Shown here: in pieces, positions 52,919-63,327 of the stretch
How positions within the stretch are numbered: the stretch's first letter is position 1
How the letters are laid out: each line of letters begins with the position of its first letter
Origin: Ktedonobacter robiniae
GTDB lineage: Bacteria > Chloroflexota > Ktedonobacteria > Ktedonobacterales > Ktedonobacteraceae
Reading direction: 5' to 3'
Assembly (NCBI RefSeq): GCF_016587375.1
Contig: NZ_BNJG01000001.1
Location: 4,670,501 to 4,734,500, forward strand
DNA: 64,000 bases
Notes under the pieces: model-generated
The model's input: the letters and a program-made list of their open reading frames with translations, nothing else
Databases searched by the model: none
Told to the model about the DNA's origin: nothing
Position numbers and translations under genes: made by a program

Positions 52919-54354
52919 TTAACGCGTGGGCGCGGCATGGGTGATGAACTTGCGCACTCCTGGATCGCGGGGGAAGGCCTCGATGAGCACATGTTGGTAT
53001 TCGAGGAGGCGGTTCATCAGCATTTTGGAGGAGAGCGTATGTACCTCTGAGGCTGCTTCCTGGGCTATCACCAGGCTGGCCTCTTTCTCGCGCTTTTTGG
53101 CATAGGCCTCCGCCAGAGGAATAAGGGTCAGGGCGCGTCGTGAGCGCCAGTGTTCCGGAAACTGAGCGAGAGATTGTTCGAAATGGGTAATGGCCTCGTT
53201 GTAGCGTCCATTCATCAATGTGCAGTTGCCCGCTATTTGATGCCAGGTCGCGGTGTCAAATTCATCATTAGGCGTCAGGGCTTTGAGCATTTGTCCCGAA
53301 ATCTCAAGCTTCTCCTGGACGATGGCATAGTCCTGGAGGGTAGCCGCGTTGTATGCCCAGTTCGCCAGTAAGTGTGCTTTGGAACAGAGAAACTCTTCAC
53401 CCTCCTGCTCTTCAATCAGGCGATAGGCCTCCTCGATATACTGGATAGCGCGACTGTAGCGACCCGCAAAGTTGGCGGCAATCGCCTGCCAGTTCCGGCT
53501 CTGAGCCTGGTGCCAGGGGTCTTGCGCCTCGGAGGCCGCGGCATAGGCTCGGGCATACATTTGTTCCTCAGCCTCGCTGGCATCCAGGTGATGGAGGGCT
53601 GAGCCAATCAGGTTGTAGATTGAGGCCGAGAAGATGGCGTGGACGCGTGGAGAGAGCAAGGTATGGATATAGTCCAGGAGCATACGCAGAGCATGACCAA
53701 CGGCAAGAACCTGTTCAGGCCGGCTGGCGTGAGAGAATTGCCAGGCCTGGTTGACGCTATGTGTAAAGGATTCCTGCAATTGGAAACATTCGCTGGCAGA
53801 CATATGCTCCTTGAGATGTAGAGAACCGATACCATAGTGTTGTAGCGCCAGGCGCACGGATGTGGGCATACCGCGTAGGCTTTGGGAGACGATGTGTAGT
53901 GATTCAAAGAGCGTTTCGGGCGTCCATTGCTGTTCGAAGGCTGAGGAGAGCTGACTCGCGCCAAGAATGAGCCAGAGCCCTGTCTGTTCCTGGAAGGGTG
54001 TCGTCGCGATGGGCGTGGCTGTTGTGTGAGTGGCGTGCCCCTCGTGCCGGGGGAGGTGTTAGTAGGGTCTAGCTCATGCAAGTGTGCAGGAGCTAGTGCA
54101 GGCGACGATGAAGTGGCTCGGGTCGTCAGTAATTTTTTTTGCCCGCGCTCAGGGGTTATGGCCAATCCCAATTCTTGCGAGGTCAAGCCAAAATAAGTGC
54201 ATAAACGCCGACGTGACTCCGCGTTGATGGAATAATTATGTTCCGCGCGCCAGATTGTGGCTGTACTCATATTCGTCTCCTGGGCCAGTTGTTCAATCGT
54301 CAGATTGTAGCGAGTACGTGCGGTACGCAGGGGATGGGTAGCTGCTTTCTTCAT
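52919..54354 (-). CDS. HTH-XRE / TPR regulator, frameshifted
   Basis: The N-terminal part (from 54354) has a clear XRE helix-turn-helix (YNLTIEQLAQETNMSTATIWRAEHN). After about 100 residues its frame runs into nonsense-like proline/arginine-rich sequence. The frame ending at 52919 continues from HLPRHEGHATHTT into FQEQTGLWLILGASQLSSAF and a TPR-type helical repeat domain (NLIGSALHHLDASEAEEQMY, AIQYIEEAYRL, AITHFEQSLAQFP). Adding one C to the five-base run at 54049-54053 would join them into one protein of about 478 residues. XRE-TPR proteins usually act as regulators. Sequencing error or real mutation cannot be told apart. Confidence 0.7.
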
Positions 54355-54661
54355 TTTCGACCTCTATGTCGTTAGCGATGCAAAGCACTGAAGATACGCT
54401 TATCTTTTACAGTATGTTATTTGTTCATAGCTGTCAAGTAAGCCACCCTACCTTCTTTAGTCTGTTCTTGGACTTTTTTACATTGTATAGGCGTATCTCT
54501 CCTCTTCTAATGGGCTGTGATGTAGAGTAAAGATATATTTCCTGCTGATTTCTATTCAGTTTTTTATCAATCACGTCGCCGAAATTGACTCTTTCCCAAA
54601 TAAAAAGGTATATCAAGAAGAGAGTTAACTATTTTGCATCTCCAAAGCAGGGAAGCAAGCT
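54355..54661. other. Intergenic region between the HTH-TPR and cellulase genes
   Basis: This AT-rich gap separates divergent genes. It holds their promoters; I see no repeat or conserved RNA. Confidence 0.45.
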
Positions 54662-56410
54662 ATGAAAGCGAGGAGGTCTATGCCTGCGCAAATGCTCCAA
54701 CGTCGCAGTTGGTGGCAACAGGGACGTTTCACTCTCCCAGTAGTTGTGTTATTAGTGCTCATATCGTGTCTCACTATGGAATTTACGACTCACACCACAG
54801 CCCAGGCTGCCGGCACGGGCTACTGGCATACCAACGGATCACAGATCTTAGATGCAAATAATCAGCCGGTGCGTATCGCGGGCATTAACTGGTTTGGCAT
54901 GGAAACGGCCAACTATGCGCCCCACGGACTCTGGACGCGTAGCTACAAGGATATGCTGGATCAGGTCAAGGGCTTGGGGTATAATACCCTGCGCCTGCCC
55001 TATTCAAACCAGCTCTTTGACGCGGGGAGCACCCCCAACGGGATCGATTACAATAAAAATCCCGACTTACAGGGTTTAAGTGGTATCCAGATCATGGACA
55101 AGGTGATTGCCTATGCCAGCCAGATTGGCTTACGGACCATTCTGGACCAGCATCGCCCAGATTCTGGCGCGCAATCGGCCCTCTGGTATACCTCCGCGTA
55201 TCCTGAATCACGCTGGATCTCCGACTGGCAGATGCTGGCCCAGCGTTACAAGGGGAATCCCATGGTCATAGGTGCAGATCTGCACAACGAGCCGCATTCG
55301 CCTGCCTGTTGGGGCTGTGGCGACCAGACCGTGGATTGGCGTCTCGCAGCCGAGCGGGCAGGTAACGCGATCCTCTCGGTCAACTCCAACTGGTTGATCT
55401 TTGTAGAGGGTGTTGACTGCTTTGGACCGGGTGGTCAAGCCAGTGGCGACTGCTACTGGTGGGGAGGCAATCTCGAGGGAGCGGCGCAGTATCCTGTGAC
55501 CTTGAATGTTGCTAATCGCCTCGTCTACTCCGCGCATGACTATCCAGCAAGTGTCTACAATCAGGCCTGGTTTAGCGCTCCAAACTATCCCAACAATCTG
55601 CCTGGTGTCTGGGATACGCATTGGGGCTATCTCATCAAGCAAAACATTGCCCCCGTCTGGCTGGGCGAGTTTGGTACGAGGCTAGCGACTACCTCGGATC
55701 AGCAGTGGCTCACAGCATTGACCAACTACCTGGGCAAAGGTGCGAGCGGCATTAACTGGACGTTCTGGTGCTTGAATCCAAATTCCGGCGATACAGGCGG
55801 CATCTTAAATGATGACTGGACGACCGTCAACCAGACGAAGCAGGCCTATCTTACGCCGATTGAGTTCCCGCTTGATGCGAGCTCTGGTGGGGGCGGTACA
55901 CCGACGCCCACACCAACGACAACTACTACGCCCACACCCACACCGCCTCCTGGCTCGGCCTCTGTAAAGGTGTACTACAAAAATAATGACTCTAATCCCA
56001 CCGACAACCAGATCAGGCCGGGACTGGAGGTCGCCAACACAGGGAGCAACACCATTAATCTGAGCGATATCACCGTTCGCTACTGGTATACCAGCGATAG
56101 CAATGTCTCCCAGGCGTACTCGTGTGACTATGCCCAGATTAGTTGCTCCAATATCAGCGCTAGATTCGTAGCCGTCTCTCCGGTGCGTACAAACGCCGAT
56201 TATTACCTGGAAATTAGCTTTACCTCGGGCGCGGGAACGCTTGCCCCTGGCGCTAACACTGGTGATATTCAGAACCGCTTCAACAAGACCGATTGGAGCA
56301 ATTACAACGAGAACAATGATTACTCATACGGCCAGGCGACAAGTTATACAGCCTGGACGAAGGTGACGGCCTACTATAAAGGCCAGCTCATCTGGGGAAC
56401 GGAGCCATAG
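54662..56410 (+). CDS. Secreted endoglucanase, GH5 with CBM3
   Basis: The enzyme cleaves cellulose or related beta-glucans outside the cell. The 582-residue protein has a long signal peptide (about 1-50, ending TTAQAA-G). A GH5 barrel (about 51-390) has acid/base E210 in ADLHNEPHS and nucleophile E336 in WLGEFGTR. A Pro/Thr linker (about 410-435) follows. The C-terminal family 3 cellulose-binding module (about 437-582) shows VKVYYKNNDSNPTDNQIRPG, ITVRYWYT and DWSNYNENNDYSY. A strong terminator follows. Confidence 0.94.
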   Translation: MKARRSMPAQMLQRRSWWQQGRFTLPVVVLLVLISCLTMEFTTHTTAQAAGTGYWHTNGSQILDANNQPVRIAGINWFGMETANYAPHGLWTRSYKDMLDQVKGLGYNTLRLPYSNQLFDAGSTPNGIDYNKNPDLQGLSGIQIMDKVIAYASQIGLRTILDQHRPDSGAQSALWYTSAYPESRWISDWQMLAQRYKGNPMVIGADLHNEPHSPACWGCGDQTVDWRLAAERAGNAILSVNSNWLIFVEGVDCFGPGGQASGDCYWWGGNLEGAAQYPVTLNVANRLVYSAHDYPASVYNQAWFSAPNYPNNLPGVWDTHWGYLIKQNIAPVWLGEFGTRLATTSDQQWLTALTNYLGKGASGINWTFWCLNPNSGDTGGILNDDWTTVNQTKQAYLTPIEFPLDASSGGGGTPTPTPTTTTTPTPTPPPGSASVKVYYKNNDSNPTDNQIRPGLEVANTGSNTINLSDITVRYWYTSDSNVSQAYSCDYAQISCSNISARFVAVSPVRTNADYYLEISFTSGAGTLAPGANTGDIQNRFNKTDWSNYNENNDYSYGQATSYTAWTKVTAYYKGQLIWGTEP

Positions 56411-56440
56411 ACGAAGGGCCTTTTCCCCTACCCTTCTAGC

Positions 56441-56472
56441 GCCCCTGCCCTGTCTCAAGACAGGGCAGGGGC
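56441..56472 (+). terminator. Terminator after the cellulase gene
   Basis: GCCCCTGCCCTGTCT and AGACAGGGCAGGGGC pair perfectly around two bases and are followed by TTTT. Confidence 0.93.
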
Positions 56473-56579
56473 TTTTCTGTGTGGTCGAGGTTAACTATCA
56501 ACATGGATAAAGTTTATCGTGTGCCGGGTCGATAGAAGAGAACGGTAGATCGTGCTAGCTTTGTTCGCGGTGTGCCCCC

Positions 56580-56628
56580 TTGACAAATCGACGGGGAACC
56601 GATTATAGTAGTAGTTGTTGCTACTACT
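56580..56628 (+). promoter_or_regulatory. Promoter with (CTA) repeat operator
   Basis: TTGACA (56580-56585) and TATAGT (56604-56609) are 18 bases apart. Overlapping the -10 box is an inverted repeat AGTAGTAG-TTGTTG-CTACTACT (56607-56628), continuing as CTA repeats to about 56635. It is probably the autoregulatory site of the TrmB-type regulator encoded next. Confidence 0.65.
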
Positions 56629-56660
56629 ACTACTAAAGATGAAAGGGAGAGCGAACTGCG

Positions 56661-57536
56661 GTGGGTGCGATGATTGAAGAGCTAAAGTATCTGGGCTTTA
56701 CCGGAGCGGAGGCGCAGGTCTACATCTATCTTTTGCAATATCCCAATGCAACGGGCTATGAAGTAAGTAAGGGGACCGGACTGCCGCGCGCCAATACCTA
56801 CCAGGCGTTGGAGACACTGGTTACTAAAGAGGGCGTGATTGCTGTTACACCTGACCCGGTGCGTTACGCTTCAGTGCCGCCTGCGCAGTTGCTCAAGCGC
56901 ATTCAGCAGGAGACGGCGCAGCGTTGTCACGACCTGGAGCAGCAGCTCTCAGCACTGGAGCAGCCTGATACCATTGGACACTTCTGGGAGTTGCGGGAGC
57001 GCCAGCGTATAGAGACGCGCCTCACCGAATTGATCGCGGGCGCGCAGCATCGAATCGCGGCCAGCCTCTGGGCTGAGGATGTCGAGCGTCTCTCGGGCGT
57101 CTTGCGTGCGGCGCGTGATCGTGGCTGTGTCATTATTTTGAATCTCTTTGGTGAAGTGGACGCGGATTTTGCGACCATCTACCGGCACGAGGTTCCTGAA
57201 AAGGTCGTAGGCGGCCATGTAGTCGCGCTGGCAATCGATTTTCAAGAGGCCCTGGTGGCCTCCTTGGATGCCCCGGCAAGCGGAGTGGTAACACAGAACC
57301 GCACCATGGTACGCGTGGTGGAGAAGTTGATCCGAGATGAAGCCTATCTGGCCGCGATCTATGAGCAGTTCTCACAAGAGCTGGAGACGGCCTTTGGCAC
57401 GCACCTGGTTCATTTACGTCGCCGCCTCCTGCCGCAGGCGGACGCCGAGCGGCTGGTTGCTGTCACCAGATTGGACGCGCAAACCCTGCATCTCTCATCC
57501 GAACTCGGGCGAGAAGTCAACACGGAAATGCTTTAA
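56661..57536 (+). CDS. TrmB-family transcriptional regulator
   Basis: The 291-residue protein starts at GTG 56661 (GGGAG 11 bases upstream) and has an N-terminal winged helix of the TrmB type: LKYLGFTGAEAQVYIYLLQY, ATGYEVSKGTGLPRANTYQALETL. A coiled coil (about 75-100) is followed by a phospholipase-D-like or sugar-sensing C-terminal domain (LIAGAQHRIAASLWAEDVERL). TrmB proteins often sense sugars. Its gene precedes purA by 23 bp, so the two may be cotranscribed. Confidence 0.88.
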   Translation: MGAMIEELKYLGFTGAEAQVYIYLLQYPNATGYEVSKGTGLPRANTYQALETLVTKEGVIAVTPDPVRYASVPPAQLLKRIQQETAQRCHDLEQQLSALEQPDTIGHFWELRERQRIETRLTELIAGAQHRIAASLWAEDVERLSGVLRAARDRGCVIILNLFGEVDADFATIYRHEVPEKVVGGHVVALAIDFQEALVASLDAPASGVVTQNRTMVRVVEKLIRDEAYLAAIYEQFSQELETAFGTHLVHLRRRLLPQADAERLVAVTRLDAQTLHLSSELGREVNTEML

Positions 57537-57559
57537 TTGATAAGGAGCACGAATAGATT

Positions 57560-58834
57560 ATGACTGCATCGGTAACTGTTGTAGTTGGTACACAATGGGG
57601 GGATGAGGGGAAGGGAAAGATTGTTGATCTCCTGAGCACAGAAGCGAACATGTGCGTTCGCTTCCAGGGCGGCGGCAATGCTGGCCATACCGTGATCAAC
57701 GAGTACGGAACATTCAAGCTGCACCTGGTGCCCTCGGGTGTCTTTAATCCCCAGTGTCTCTCCATTCTGGGTACCGGCACCGTCATCGATCCGCCCGCGA
57801 TGCTTGAGGAGTTGCAGGAGATCGCCTCTCAGGGTGTGAATATCGATAATGTGAAGATCTCCGATCGAGCACACGTCGTCATGCCTTATCATAAAGTGCT
57901 GGACAAAGTCGAGGACCAGGCGCGTGGAGCGTATCGTGTAGATACAACCGGGCGTGGTATTGGCCCTGCGTACACCGATAAAGTAGGTCGCATCGGTATC
58001 CGCATCAGCGATTTGCAGCATGAGCAGGTGTTGCGCGACAAGCTGGCGATTATCCTGCGCCGGCATAATGCAGTGTTGACAAATGTCTATGGTGAACAGC
58101 CGTTTGACCTGGAGCAACTGGTGGCTGAGGCCCTGACCTGGGGCGAGCAGCTCAAAGCGCGCATCGTAGACACGGTCCCTTTGATGCGAGCCGCCTTGCA
58201 CGATGGGAAGCGTATCATGCTCGAAGGCCAGTTGAGTGTCATGAAAGACATCGACTGGGGCTCCTATCCCTTTGTCACCAGTTCATCGCCCTCGGCTGGC
58301 GGAGCCGCGGTGGGCGCGGGCATCCCTCCATGCTATATTAATCGTGTGATTGGTGTTGCCAAGGCCTATAGCTCTCAGGTTGGTACGGGTCCCATGCCAA
58401 CGGAGCTCCTGGACGAGCTGGGCGCGCACCTGCGTGAACTGGGCGGAGAGTTTGGCGCGACCACGGGCCGCTCCCGACGTATTGGCTGGTTTGATTCGGT
58501 CGTCACACGCTATGTTACCGAGCTTAATGGGTGCACAGGCCTGGCTATTACCAAGCTAGATGTACTGGATACCTTTGCCGAAATTCCCGTCTGCACTGGC
58601 TATCGTTATCGTGGTGAGCTGATTACCGACCTTCCTGATCCATTAATTCATGAGGCATGTGAGCCTGTCTACGAGGTACTTCCTGGCTGGCAGCAGCAGA
58701 CCAGCAGCATTCAGTCTTTGACGGGCCTCCCCTACAATGCGCGTGCCTACCTGGATCGCCTGGCCGAATTGACTGGTGTCCCCCTGCATAGCGTGGGCGT
58801 CGGTCCGCATCGCAACCAGACGTTACTGGCGTAA
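57560..58834 (+). CDS. purA: Adenylosuccinate synthetase
   Basis: PurA makes adenylosuccinate from IMP and aspartate with GTP. The 424-residue protein has TQWGDEGKGKIVDLLS (phosphate loop and catalytic Asp), GGGNAGHTV (catalytic His), RGIGPAYTDKVGR, VTSSSPSAGGAAVGAGIPP, GPMPTEL and TTGRSRRIGWFDSV. All core motifs are present. AAGGAG lies 12 bases before the ATG. Confidence 0.97.
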   Translation: MTASVTVVVGTQWGDEGKGKIVDLLSTEANMCVRFQGGGNAGHTVINEYGTFKLHLVPSGVFNPQCLSILGTGTVIDPPAMLEELQEIASQGVNIDNVKISDRAHVVMPYHKVLDKVEDQARGAYRVDTTGRGIGPAYTDKVGRIGIRISDLQHEQVLRDKLAIILRRHNAVLTNVYGEQPFDLEQLVAEALTWGEQLKARIVDTVPLMRAALHDGKRIMLEGQLSVMKDIDWGSYPFVTSSSPSAGGAAVGAGIPPCYINRVIGVAKAYSSQVGTGPMPTELLDELGAHLRELGGEFGATTGRSRRIGWFDSVVTRYVTELNGCTGLAITKLDVLDTFAEIPVCTGYRYRGELITDLPDPLIHEACEPVYEVLPGWQQQTSSIQSLTGLPYNARAYLDRLAELTGVPLHSVGVGPHRNQTLLA

Positions 58835-58999
58835 GGCTAGAGCTGATGAAGAGGGGCGTTGCCTGGAGCCTGTGGGCTACATGCAGCGTCCCTTCTGCTA
58901 TCAAGAGCGTCTTCGCGCCTGCGAGCCGCGAAGAATATATTATAATATCTCTGGAATTTAAGCATAGAGATAGTTAGATTCAAAGGAATTTGTAACATA

Positions 59000-59734
59000 A
59001 TGAGTGAGCAAATACTCAATAAAGTGGCGCTATGTGTTGTGGCGCATGCCGACGATACCGAATTTGGCATTGCAGGAACGGTCGCGAATTGGGCGCGCGA
59101 CGGCTGGGATGTCTATTATGTTATTTGCACCGATTGTAGTGGTGGTGGTCCCGATGACGCTGAGGACCTCAGCCCTGCTGCCCGCCAGCGTACGGTGGAG
59201 ACACGCAAACTGGAACAGCGTGCGGCGGCCCAGATTCTAGGTGTGAAGGATGTTATCTTCCTGGATTATCCTGATGGCCTGTTGCAGCCAACACTGGAGC
59301 TACGTCGCGAGATTGTGCGCCTGATCAGGCAGTATCGCCCCTCGCGCCTCGTCTGCCAGTCGCCAGAGCGCTCCTGGGCGCCTACCATGATTATCCCGCG
59401 CTACCATCCAGACCACCTTGCGGCGGGTGAGGCCGCTCTGGCGGCGGCCTATCCTGCTGCGCAGAATCCCTGGGACTTCCCCGAATTATTTGAGGAGGGG
59501 CTAAAGCCACATAAGGTCTCAGAGATCTATATTACCGCCGCGCCGATCTTAAATCACTATGTCGATATTACTGAGACCATGGATACGAAACTGGATGCCT
59601 TGCGCGCACATGAGAGCCAGGTAGGCCATAACCTGGAGTTCCTGGAGCGAATGTTGCGTGATGGCGCGAGCGCCCTGGGCGAGCCACACGGCTATATCTA
59701 CGCCGAAGCCTTCCACCTGACTCGTAACGGCTAA
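59000..59734 (+). CDS. PIG-L / LmbE-family deacetylase
   Basis: The 244-residue protein is a zinc-dependent N-deacetylase of the MshB/LmbE type. Zinc-site motifs are VVAHADDTEFGIAGT (AHxDD) and YHPDHLAAGEA (HPDH). It also has VYYVICTDCSGG, RKLEQRAAAQILGV and VIFLDYPDGLL. Typical substrates are GlcNAc-bearing small molecules; the one here is unknown. It is convergent with the P450-reductase gene. Confidence 0.92.
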   Translation: MSEQILNKVALCVVAHADDTEFGIAGTVANWARDGWDVYYVICTDCSGGGPDDAEDLSPAARQRTVETRKLEQRAAAQILGVKDVIFLDYPDGLLQPTLELRREIVRLIRQYRPSRLVCQSPERSWAPTMIIPRYHPDHLAAGEAALAAAYPAAQNPWDFPELFEEGLKPHKVSEIYITAAPILNHYVDITETMDTKLDALRAHESQVGHNLEFLERMLRDGASALGEPHGYIYAEAFHLTRNG

Positions 59735-59765
59735 ATCTCTCGTAGAGAGCCTCTAGATATAAAGT

Positions 59766-59827
59766 AAGTAGAAGAGGAGCGCTGGGGGCGCTGCTATAGC
59801 ATCGCCCCCAGCGCTCCTCTTCTACTT
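59766..59827. terminator. Bidirectional terminator, 25-bp arms
   Basis: AAGTAGAAGAGGAGCGCTGG plus GGGCG is exactly inverted around a 12-base loop. It lies between the PIG-L gene and the convergent P450 gene. Confidence 0.92.
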
Positions 59828-59838
59828 GCGACCTTACC

Positions 59839-62800
59839 TTAACTGGTGCCCCAGATGTCGACCAGGTAGCGGTTCTGGGCACTCATGTCTTGTAGCCACT
59901 GATCGGCCTCCTGGCCGCTTTTGCCGGTTTTTGCCTGGTAGAGCTGTTTATAGCTCTCGGCAATGGCGGGAACCATACGGGCAGTATCGCCACACACATA
60001 GGTGACGGCCCCTGTTGTAGCAGAATCCAGATGGCATCCTGCTGTTCCAGCACCTTATCCTGGACGTAGGCCCTGGGTTGTGACGCTACACGTGAGTAGA
60101 CCGCGAATACCTTGACAATACCATTGTCTTCGCCGCGTTTGATCTCCTCTGGATAAAGCAGGTGCAGCGGATCGCGGCAGCCAAAGAAGAGCAGGGCTGG
60201 TCCAACCTCTTTCCCGGCTTGCTTTTGCCGTCCTCGCTCCTGCAAGAAGCCACGGAAGGGCGATACCCCGGTGCCTGCTGCGATCATAATAATGGGCGTG
60301 CGTGGGTCCTCTGGGAGGTGGAAGGGACCATTAGTGTTCTGCACAAAAGCATAGACGATATCACCAGCGTGCTGATTGCGCAGGTAGCTGGTGCAGACGC
60401 CCTCGAAAGTGCCATGTCCCGACCAGGCTGGCCCCTGGACAATTCCCACGGAGAGGCTGCATTCGTCTGGCTTGAGGAGAGGCGACGAGGAGATGGAGTA
60501 ATACCTGGGGCGTAAAGGTGTCAGGCAGTCCAGGAAGACATTGAACGGCATCGTACACGAAGGATATTCTTCGAGCAGGTCAATGAGCGATTTGCGTTGC
60601 TCAAGCACCTCTTTTTTGTAGGTCGCCTCACTTTCTGGACCTGAGCCAACCAGCATTTCCAGGCGCGCTCGCTCACTATCATCACTGGTATATTCAAGCA
60701 TACGCTCGATATGAGTGCGTGTGGCGACGTCCTGGAGTTCGATATAATTGGCAAGCAGATCATAGACAGAAATGGGCTCCTCAACTGGGGCGGCGGGCTT
60801 GCGTTCATCATTGGCGTGCAGCTGGATGATCGTCTGGCGATCAAACTGGAAATGGTCCGCGATGCGTGTTACCTGCTCTTCAGGATTGCTGGCCAGCACG
60901 CCCAGGTGGTCGCCTGTGCGATAGGGCATGTTTGGAGGCAGCGAGATCTGGAGATGGCGTGTAGAGTCGCCATTGAGTGCATCCGGTTGATGTTGAACCA
61001 ACTCCCTGTTTTCCAGGATCGTCATTGGTTGCGCCCCAAAGGAGTTGATGAAGGGATAGGGATGTGGGCGGCGAATGATCTCGATATCATAGCGCGGCCT
61101 ATACTCGCGTTTGACCTCTTCCTGTGGTGTGAGCGAGAGGGCCTGGGCGACCGAGTTCCATAGCCCATTGTACCAGGAGCGGAATTGCCCGTCGAAATCA
61201 CCTGCGGCATCGCCCTCGCCCCGCTGATAGACACGCCTGGCCCCTGCCTGTTCAAGCGCGCTATCCAGCAACTTGGGAATGGCCTGGAAGGTGCTCGTCC
61301 ACTCATGGTTGCCGCATCCAAAGATGGTATAATTCACTCCTTTAAGGGCATCTGGCGCGAGACCGCTCTGTAGCCAATGGCAAAATGCACTGGCATTATC
61401 GGGAGGCATACCATTGTAGGACGAGGTAACAAGCACAACGAGACCCTCTTTAGGCAGCTTATCGACATAGTTGTCTAGCTCGCCCACAGTGGCCTCAAAG
61501 CCACGGGCGCTGCCAGCCTCCGCGATACGATGCGCAATCTCCTCGGCTGTGCCAGTGTTTGAGCCATAGAGCGCGAGTAGGGTCGTCCTCTGGGCTATTT
61601 TTTGCGGTATCTCTGGCTCGGGGTGCGTGGCCTCGACCATGACTGGCTCTGCATCACTGACGGTATCCTCGTCTAGAGGCGTAATAATGATGTGGTCGAT
61701 ATCGGTACGCGGCCTGACGCGCATATAGAAATCGGCGGGCTTAATGGTTAGCGCCTCGCGAATCTTCAGCTGATAGATGCCGGTGGTGTAAGGATAGAAG
61801 CGCTGGAGCATCATACCCAGAACGAGAGTCGCCTCCTGGAGGGCGAACTCGCGTCCGATGCAGGCGCGTTGCCCGGTGCCAAAGGGCTTGTAGGCATTGG
61901 CTGGACGCTGCTTTTCTGCCTCTGGATTGAAATGGTGGTCGGGATTAAAGATCTCTGCGTCGTCGCCCCAGATGCTGCGATCACGGTGGAGCATAGGCGT
62001 CAGCGCGGTAATAGTGTCGCTGGGTTGAAGCTGATATTTGCCTGCCAGAAGGCGCTCCTCATAGGGGTAGCGATTAAACATTGGCGCGGTTGGGCAGAGG
62101 CGAAGCGTCTCTTTGAGGATCTGCTTGATATAGACAAGCTGGTGAATCTGTTCGTATGTGGGGGTCTTCCTGGTGTCTCGGCCCAGGACACGGTCGACCT
62201 CTTCATAGGCGCGATTGAGTACATCTGGATGGTGTAAGAGGAAGTAGGTCGCGAACGAGAGGAGCCCACTGGTCGTTTCATGCCCCGCGATCAGGAAGGT
62301 AATGATCTGATTGCGGATATTGACATCGTCGAGCTTCTCGCCTGTTTGTTTGTCTACTCCGTTCAACATGGCGTTGAGCAAGTCATTGTACTTCTGGCCC
62401 TCTGTCCCCATCATCTTGCGCTCTCTCACGAGCTGGTCGGCGGTCGATAAGAGGAGATCAAGGTCGGCCTGAAGCTGTCTGCGCTGGCGGAAGCGCAGCT
62501 TTTCTTCGATAGGTGGACGTGTCGCTCTTGCTGCGGTCGTGCTAAGGATATGCACCATCGCCTCGACGAATGGATGCATTTGCTCGCGAGTGATGGCGTG
62601 AAAATGGTAGCTGAAGCCACAGAGGCCAATTGTCTCCAGAGTGACCCTGGTCATATCATCGGGAACATTAATGAGATCCTCAGGATTAAGGTGCTCCCAT
62701 TTGGCCATCAGTTGTTCTGCGGCATCGACCATCATAGGTACGTAGTTGCGCATGGCCTGAAGGCTGAAACTGGGCATAAGGATAGTGTGAGCCTTGCGCC

Positions 62801-63080
62801 AATTGGAGTCACTGGTATCCGCGGAAAAGAGGCCGCTACCAATAGCGCTACGCAGGCTGCGAACATTGACAGAGACGCGTTTATCAAAAAACTGATCGTT
62901 GCAGACCTCGTCAACGAGGGCAAAGCTAGAGAGAACGATACGCCTTGTGCCATCGGGCAGGGGGAGTTGGAAGATGGGACCATGCCGCTGGGCTTGCTTG
63001 ATAAGATCGCGCACAGCCGACTCAGGATGCACATCTTTCATATCGCCCATGGGGATGGTGTCTAGCTGGGATCGTAACAT
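59839..63080 (-). CDS. Self-sufficient cytochrome P450 - NADPH reductase (CYP102/BM3-like), frameshifted near 3' end
   Basis: The fused enzyme hydroxylates fatty acids or similar substrates. The P450 domain (about 1-465) has AGHETT (265-270), ExxR (E324-R327, KETLR) and haem site FGTGQRACIG (C407). The FMN flavodoxin domain (about 487-640) has LYGSNTGTAEEIAHRI. The FAD/NADPH domain follows (about 665 on; YYSISSSP, GVCTSYL, MIAAGTGVSPFRGFLQER). The frame stops at 59883 with an odd tail after WILLQQG. One extra G in the four-base run at 60009-60012 would restore GAVTYVCGDTARMVPAI and NRYLVDIWGTS, ending TAA at 59839. Confidence 0.93.
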
Positions 63081-63327
63081 GACAAAAAGGCTCCTTTACG
63101 AGAGCGCTTCCCTGCATTAACGACGCCGCAAAGATGAGAGACTGCTTCAAAAGATCGCTGTATGTGCATGGTTTGTTCTCTCTATTTATGATACCTGGAC
63201 CACCATGACGTATGTTTTTTTACGAGATTTGGGGCAATTTGCTACGCTACAGATAGATGCTGTGATGTTGTGGACTGGGGTGGCAGACTCTGATTATGTT
63301 TTCTGTTCGCAGAAAGGAAAGAGCGCT

